From: Theropithecus gelada
Taxonomy: Eukaryota > Chordata > Mammalia > Primates > Cercopithecidae
Assembly (NCBI RefSeq): GCF_003255815.1
Contig: NC_037673.1
Coordinates: 86,661,856 to 86,725,855, forward strand
Reading direction: 5' to 3'
Length of the DNA stretch: 64,000 nt
A program made the position numbers and the translations under genes. Each line of letters begins with the position of its first letter. Within the stretch, counting starts at the first letter, position 1. The notes beneath the pieces were generated by a model. It was not told where the DNA came from, made no database searches, and worked only from the letters and a program-made list of their open reading frames with translations. Below are positions 58,752 to 64,000 of this stretch, piece by piece.

Positions 58752-59045
58752 GGCAGGGCATGATGGCTCACACCTGTAATCGCAGCACTTTGGGAGGTTG
58801 AAACAGGTAGATCACTTGAGGTTAGGAGTTCAAGACCAGCCTGGGCAACATGGTGAAACCTCATCTCTACCAAAAATACAAAAATTAACCAGGAGTAGTG
58901 GCTCATGTCTGTGGTGCCAGCTACTTGGGAGGCTGAGGTCAGAGGATCACTTTAGACCTGGAAGAGGAAGGCTTACAGAGTCAAGATCATGCCATGGCAC
59001 TCCAACCTGGGCAACAGAGCAAGACCCTGTCTCAAAAAAAAAAAA
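58752..59045 (+). mobile_element. Alu SINE in L1M
   Basis: 'ggcagggcatgatggctcac' to poly(A). Flanks 'attacaaatat' and 'attataaatat' are diverged duplicates. Confidence 0.94.
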
Positions 59046-59497
59046 ATTATAAATATGCTAGAAATGAGAAGTTAGAAGGGCATGAATATAACATTGAGAA
59101 AATCTCCCAGAAAGTAGAGCAAAAAGGCAAAGAGATAAGAGAGAAAAATGAAAGAAAGTTAGGACATCAGCCCATCATGTCCACCCTGAAATAATAGTAG
59201 GGAACATAGGAAATGTTCTGGAGAAAAATCTTCAAAAAAGTAATCTAATAACATTGAGCAGAGCAGAAGCTCATGAATTTCCAGATTGAAAGGACTCATA
59301 GAGTGTGCTTGGCACATTGATAAAAATAAATCTATACCAAGGTACATTGTTGTGAAATATCAGAACCCTGGGGGCAAAAGTTTCCATAGAGGAGAAAAGT
59401 AGGTTATATACAAAGGAAAAAGAATACAAATGGCATCAGGTGCCTGAACGGCAAAATTGGAAGCCAGAAGACATTGAAACAATGGAAACAATGTCTT

Positions 59498-59638
59498 CTT
59501 TTTTTTTTTTTTTTTTTTTTTAATAGAGACGGTCTTGTTATGTGCCCAGGCTGATTTTGAACTCCTGAGCTTAAGCAATCCTCCTGCCTCGGGCTCCCAA
59601 AGTGCTGGGATTACAGGCGTGAGCCACCACGCCTGGCC
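59498..59638 (-). mobile_element. Single Alu-type monomer in L1M
   Basis: Poly(T) and one arm, ending 'accacgcctggcc'. Perfect duplicates 'aacaatgtctt' at 59487-59497 and 59641-59651. Confidence 0.88.
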
Positions 59639-59855
59639 AGAACAATGTCTTTAAAACTTCTGAGGTAAAATTATTTCCAACTTAGAATTCTGTACTCAGT
59701 CAAACTATCAACCATTAGAGAGGGAAACACAGAAGCCTCCTAAGACAGAAGGAATGTTCTGTTTTTTAAAGTTTGCTAAAGAGTACATGTGCATTCATCT
59801 TATTATTCCTTAAGCCATTATGGGTATGTACTATACACTATTAAAACTGTCTATA

Positions 59856-60124
59856 GGCGGGGAGTGGTGGTTCACGCTTGTAATCACAGCACTTTGGGAG
59901 GCAGAGGCTTATGGATCACTTGAGGTTGGGAGTTCAAGACCTGCCTAGCCAACATGGTGAAACCCTGTCTCTACTAAAAATACCAAAATTAGCTGGGTGT
60001 GGTGGTGGGCGCCTGTAGTCCCAACTACTGGGGAGGTTGAGGTTGCAGTGATGCAGTGAGTGGAGATTGTGCCACTGCCACTGTACTCCAGCCTAAGAGA
60101 CAGAGTGAGACTCCATTTCAAAAA
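59856..60124 (+). mobile_element. Alu SINE, right arm shortened
   Basis: 'ggcggggagtggtggttcac'. About 25 bases after 'ggggaggttgagg' are lost. Perfect duplicates 'aaaactgtctata' at 59843-59855 and 60125-60137. Confidence 0.95.
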
Positions 60125-60257
60125 AAAACTGTCTATAACATAATTTAAAAGTAATTTTTAAAAGAGTTAGCAAATACGTCAAAAGGTTAAATGATGGGTA
60201 CATGTATGTTTTGTGTGTTATTCTCTGTACTTTTAATATACTTAAAATATACTCCAA

Positions 60258-60559
60258 TTTTTTTTTTTTTTTTTTTTTTGAGACAGGGTCTCACTCCATC
60301 ACCTAACCTAAAGTGCAAGGCATGATCATGGCCCAGTGTAACCTCAAACTCCTGGGCTCAAGTGATCCTCCCACCACAGCCTCCCAAGTAGCTGGGACTA
60401 CAGACACGCACCACCATGCCGGCTAATTTTTGTGTTTTTAGTAGAAACGGGGTTTCACCATGTTGGCTAGGCTAATCTCGAACTCCTGACCTCAAGTGAT
60501 CCGTCTGCCTTGGCCTCCCAAAGTTCTGGGATTACAGGCATGAGCCGCCTCACCCGGCC
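60258..60559 (-). mobile_element. Alu SINE
   Basis: Poly(T), full dimer, ends 'gagccgcctcacccggcc'. Confidence 0.95.
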
Positions 60560-60562
60560 AAA

Positions 60563-60640
60563 CTATGCTTTCTTAAAGTTGCTTATATCTTCAGAGAGAT
60601 AAGATGGTACAGCCATAAAAGAATAGGAACCATAAATTCA
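60563..60640 (+). mobile_element. Second copy of an L1M piece
   Basis: 'gcttatatcttcagagagat' then 'acagccataaaagaatagga' repeats, with changes, the sequence at 58649-58702. Confidence 0.6.
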
Positions 60641-60747
60641 TGTCATCTTAATTTTGATTTATGTATAAATTTCTGCCCTTTGAGCACCAATACACATTTT
60701 TTGAATTAACTCTAAAATCATAATACTAGGCCCTTATCTCCTAGACC

Positions 60748-60908
60748 TTTTTTTTTTTTTCTTTTTTCTTTTTTTTTTTTTTCTTTTTTGGTAGAGACAG
60801 GGTCTTGTTATGTTGCCCAGGCTGGTCTTGAACCCCTGAGCTCAAGCAATCCTCCTGCCTCTGCCTCCCAAAGTGCTGAGATTACAGGTGTGAGCCACCA
60901 CTCCCAGC
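60748..60908 (-). mobile_element. Single Alu-type monomer
   Basis: T/CT-rich start, one arm ('ttgcccaggctggtcttgaa'), ends 'gagccaccactcccagcc'. Confidence 0.85.
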
Positions 60909-61783
60909 CCCCTGGGCCATTTTAAACTTGAAAAATTGAATTATATAGTGTTTCTTCCATCAAAATGCATCATTTATAGAGGTCAGCATAAACAAATTTT
61001 GAATGTTAAATCTGGAATACTTTGGTTATGACCCTGATTCAATCAGAAGAATGGACTAAATGAACTCTTATCCCCTTCTAGCCTGTACAATTACAACACC
61101 TTTTTGAGTTTGAGCTATAATATAGTTACAGATACAAACGTAAAATACATAATATTCTTCCAAGCCCATTATCTTTTTTTGTTTGCCCAGACTCCTTCCC
61201 TCATTCTCAATCCTAAATGCTGACATAAAACTTATACCATCCTCTGACTAGAGTGGGACTCTGGAAAGCAAAATAGAAGCACATCCTCTTGGGTTAGAGA
61301 TTGGTTTTCTTCCTGGAGCTATTGAGAAAGTCTCCCTTTATCTGCTGAGGTTTCTAAACTGCTAGCATGTAAGCTTGAAGTTGCTTCTTGCCTGCTTGCT
61401 AGGAATGCCTGCCTGAGAATGAAGTGGCTCAGAAGACAGAAGAGCAGATCAAAGGAGGGAGATCATTTCTTAATGACAGTATTTGAATTGTGAGTGAAAA
61501 TAGGTCGATTCTTAAACTTTCAAATCTCACAAATGAAGACATAAGACAAAGATTAATTTAGAGGAAAGCAAAAGCTTATATGGGAAACAGAGAAATTGTA
61601 AAATGCTACATGTCTCAGCTGTGAACAGCTTTTATGTAGTCATAATAATGTAAATTATGAATACTGGTTTAGCCAAAATTAAAACGTAATTATACGAGGT
61701 GAATGGTAGGATGAGAAGGATAGATACATATGAAGAAAGCAATGAGTCCAACAATGCTCATCCTAAAATAGGAAGTCAACAGA
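60909..61783. other. Unique DNA
   Basis: No gene or clear repeat recognised. Confidence 0.5.
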
Positions 61784-62162
61784 TGATACAGTTTGGCTCT
61801 GTGTCTCCACCCAAATCTCATCTCCAGTTGTAATTTCCACGTGTTGAGGGAGGGACCTGTAATCCCCACGTGTTGAGGGAGGGAGGTGATAAGATCCTGG
61901 GGGCAGTTTCCCCCATCCTGTTCTAGTGATAGTGAATGAGTTTTCATGATATCTGTGGTTGTTAAGTGTTTGGAAGTTCCTCCTCACTCTTCTCTTTCCT
62001 GGCAACTTGTGAAGAAGGTGCCTGCTTCCCCTTCCACCATGATTTTAAGTTTCCTGAGGTCTCTCCAGTCATGCGGGAATGTGAGTCAATTGAACCTTTT
62101 CCTTTGTAAATTACCCAGTCTCAGGGGAGTTCTTTATAGCAGTGTGAAAATGGACTAATATA
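61784..62162 (+). mobile_element. MST-type solo LTR with internal duplication
   Basis: Starts 'tgatacagtttggctctgtg', ends 'gtgaaaatggactaatata'. A 29-bp period duplication places 'ccacgtgttgagggaggga' twice near 61836 and 61866. The possible 5-bp flanks match poorly. Confidence 0.88.
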
Positions 62163-62230
62163 GTAGATGATGTCTAAAGCTGAAAAGTCACGAAGCAGCT
62201 ATATAACCATATTATTTAGAAATAAAACAT

Positions 62231-62590
62231 GGCAGGTCATGGTGGCTCATGCCTGTAATCCCAACACTTTAGGGGGCTAAGGCAGGAGGATCACTTGAAC
62301 CCAAGAGATCAAAAGCAGCCTGGGCAGCATAGTGAGATCCGTCTCTACAAAAAAAAAAAATTTTTTTTTTGATTAGTCAGGTGTGGTGGTGCATTCCTGT
62401 AGTCCCAGCTACTTGGGAGACTGAAGCAGGAGGATTGCTTGAGCCTGGGAGGTCAGGGCTGCAGTGAACCGTGATTGCACCACTGCACTCCAGCCTGGAC
62501 AATAAAGTGAGACCCTGTCTCAAAAAAGAAAAGAAAATATGACCAAAAAACTCTCCCCCAACCTCAAACAAAACAAAACAAAACAAAAAA
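62231..62590 (+). mobile_element. Alu SINE with long (CAAAA)n tail
   Basis: 'ggcaggtcatggtggctcat'. The middle linker is an A11T10 run. The tail is extended by degenerate sequence and (CAAAA) units. Confidence 0.92.
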
Positions 62591-62602
62591 AACTCCCACT
62601 GA

Positions 62603-62735
62603 GGCCAGACATGGTGACTTGTGCCTATAATCCCAGCACTTTGGGAGGCCAGGGTGGGAGGATCATTTGAGCCTAGAAGTTCAAGACCAGTCTGGACAAC
62701 ATAGTGAGACCTTGTCTCTATAAAAGCAATCTTTT
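62603..62735 (+). mobile_element. Free left Alu monomer (FLAM-like)
   Basis: 'ggccagacatggtgacttgt' to 'gagaccttgtctctataaaa'. No right arm. Confidence 0.85.
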
Positions 62736-63078
62736 AAATTCCACTGAAACAATTAGAAATTACTGCTTGGGTCCCTTGGTAGTCCCCTTTTAATGTAGAA
62801 ATTCATATCCTTCAGTTCTGACAAATGCTCTTGATTTACTTATTTGAATATTTTCTTCTATCCATTTTCTCTTATCTACTTTTATGAATATTGTTTTCTT
62901 CTTAAAAAAAACTCCTCAGATTCCTATTACCATCTGAAATACCTGTCAGATATTGAACTTCTTGCACTGGTCCTTTAGTCCTCTAAATCTTTTCTCTATG
63001 TAATTATCCTTCTCGTTGTCTTTTCACTCTACCTTGTGAGAGATGTCCTCAATTTATATAGTTATCTTTCTACTCTTT
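62736..63078. other. Unique DNA
   Basis: Nothing recognised. Confidence 0.45.
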
Positions 63079-63390
63079 TTGTTTGTTTGTTTTTGTTTTT
63101 GAGACAAAGTTTCACTGTGTTACCCAAGCTAGAGTGTAGTGGCACAATCATAGCTCACTGCAATCTTTAACTCCCAGGCTCAGGTGATCCTCTCATCTCA
63201 CCCTCCCGAGTAGCTGGGATTACACACATGTGCCACTATGCCCAGCTAATTTTTGCATTTTTTGTAGAGACAGGCTTTTACCATGTTGGCCAGGCTGGTC
63301 TCAAACTCCTGCCCTCAAGCAATCCACCCCCTCTCCCGCCCTCGACTTCCCGAAGTGCTGGAATTACAAGTGTGAGCCACTATGCCCAGC
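63079..63390 (-). mobile_element. Alu SINE
   Basis: (GTTT)n start, full dimer, ends 'gagccactatgcccagcc'. Confidence 0.94.
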
Positions 63391-63473
63391 CTTCAACTCT
63401 TCTATTGAATATTTTTTTTGATATATATTCTTGTGATTTGAATATTGAGGATATCTTTCTTACTGTTTTTAGA

Positions 63474-63560
63474 GACAGACAGATAAATAGATGATAGATA
63501 GATGATAGATAGATAAATAGATGATAGATAGATAAATAGACAGATAGACAGACAGATAGA
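63474..63560. repeat. GATA/GACA microsatellite
   Basis: Interrupted tetranucleotide array of GATA, GACA and GATAAATA units. Confidence 0.95.
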
Positions 63561-64000
63561 TCATCAACCTGTTCTCTTTTATGGATACAGCATTCTCTCT
63601 TCTCTATCAGAGATACAAAAGTATTTCCATGTTCTCCTCCTGCCTGTATCCATCCCTTCATTGTTGTCTTAATCTCCTTGTTGCCCTCTCTGTCTTTCAC
63701 ATAAGAGGATCCTCTCAGATGTTGAAGGACCTTGGATTCTCTAAGAGCAGGTGACTAGAAAGCTAATAGAGAGCTCTGAGCATCTTCTGGATGCACTACA
63801 TTTAGGGGGTCCTTTACTCTTGGTGGGCGATATGGGCGGCCCATTTCTTTAAAGGAACTCTGATATCAGGATCTTTAGGTCTTCTTGACTCATCAGGTTC
63901 CCCAGAGATGACTTTTCCACTCTTCAGCCTAGAGAGAGTAGAGGCTGGAAGCAAACATTCTGGGAACTAAGGATAGGAAGACAAGCTGACTGCTCTTAGA
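63561..64000. other. Unique DNA to window end
   Basis: No gene or repeat that I can name. Confidence 0.45.

Larger units (their letters stand above)
58490..59800 (+). mobile_element. Old L1M internal segment, split by SINEs
   Basis: 'aaatctcccagaaagtagag', 'catgaatttccagattgaaa', 'cattgttgtgaaatatcaga', 'caaatggcatcaggtgcctg' and 'tagaattctgtactcagtca' are in the expected L1M order. No open frame remains. Confidence 0.7.

Noticed and set aside
63474..63560. Possible CRISPR-like array
   Set aside because: Tetranucleotide microsatellite without spacers, in vertebrate DNA.
1..64000. tRNA, 5S, U6, 7SK or Y RNA genes
   Set aside because: I looked for their conserved boxes on both strands and saw none; A/B-box-like matches fall in Alu and MIR.

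Overview
This window is genomic DNA from a primate, most likely an Old World monkey (macaque, baboon or vervet type). It carries more than 40 Alu-derived sequences, primate L1, THE1/MST LTRs and primate-age DNA transposons. The species hint comes from one nearly undamaged Alu at 43903-44208, whose diagnostic bases match my memory of the AluYR subfamilies of cercopithecid monkeys rather than human AluY. One ambiguous base (n at 58015) lies inside an AT-rich repeat.

I find no convincing complete protein-coding gene, tRNA, rRNA, snRNA or CpG island. Nearly every longer open reading frame is an antisense Alu, an L1 ORF2 fragment, THE1 internal sequence or Tigger transposase debris. The window therefore looks like intergenic or deep intronic DNA. 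The best non-repeat coding candidate is a 227-bp segment on the minus strand (35832-36058) bounded by plausible splice sites.

Layout. 0-13 kb: L2 and MLT1-type LTR remnants, a 5'-truncated primate L1 (6402-8388) with a clear target-site duplication, a Tigger2-like element and two old L1M copies, all peppered with Alus. 14.1-18.0 kb: a Tigger3-like DNA transposon split by a hAT element and a nearly full-length Tigger1. 18.5-22.3 kb: a long L2 followed by two LTRs in opposite orientation. 22.3-36.6 kb: mostly unique AT-rich sequence with MIR, MADE1 and MER5/MER20 relics. 36.6-39.6 kb: a MER44-like element split by a two-LTR THE1/MST provirus, which itself holds an Alu. 39.6-49.6 kb: unique DNA, two L2 pieces in opposite orientation and the young AluYR. 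49.6-52.9 kb: a minus-strand L1M broken by Alus. 53-64 kb: unique DNA, L2, plus-strand L1M, an AT-rich duplicated microsatellite, an MST solo LTR and a GATA microsatellite.

The strongest biology here is stratigraphy: nested insertions with readable target-site duplications give an explicit order of events. I saw no sign of a novel multi-gene system. Subfamily names are from memory of consensus sequences and are less certain than the class assignments.
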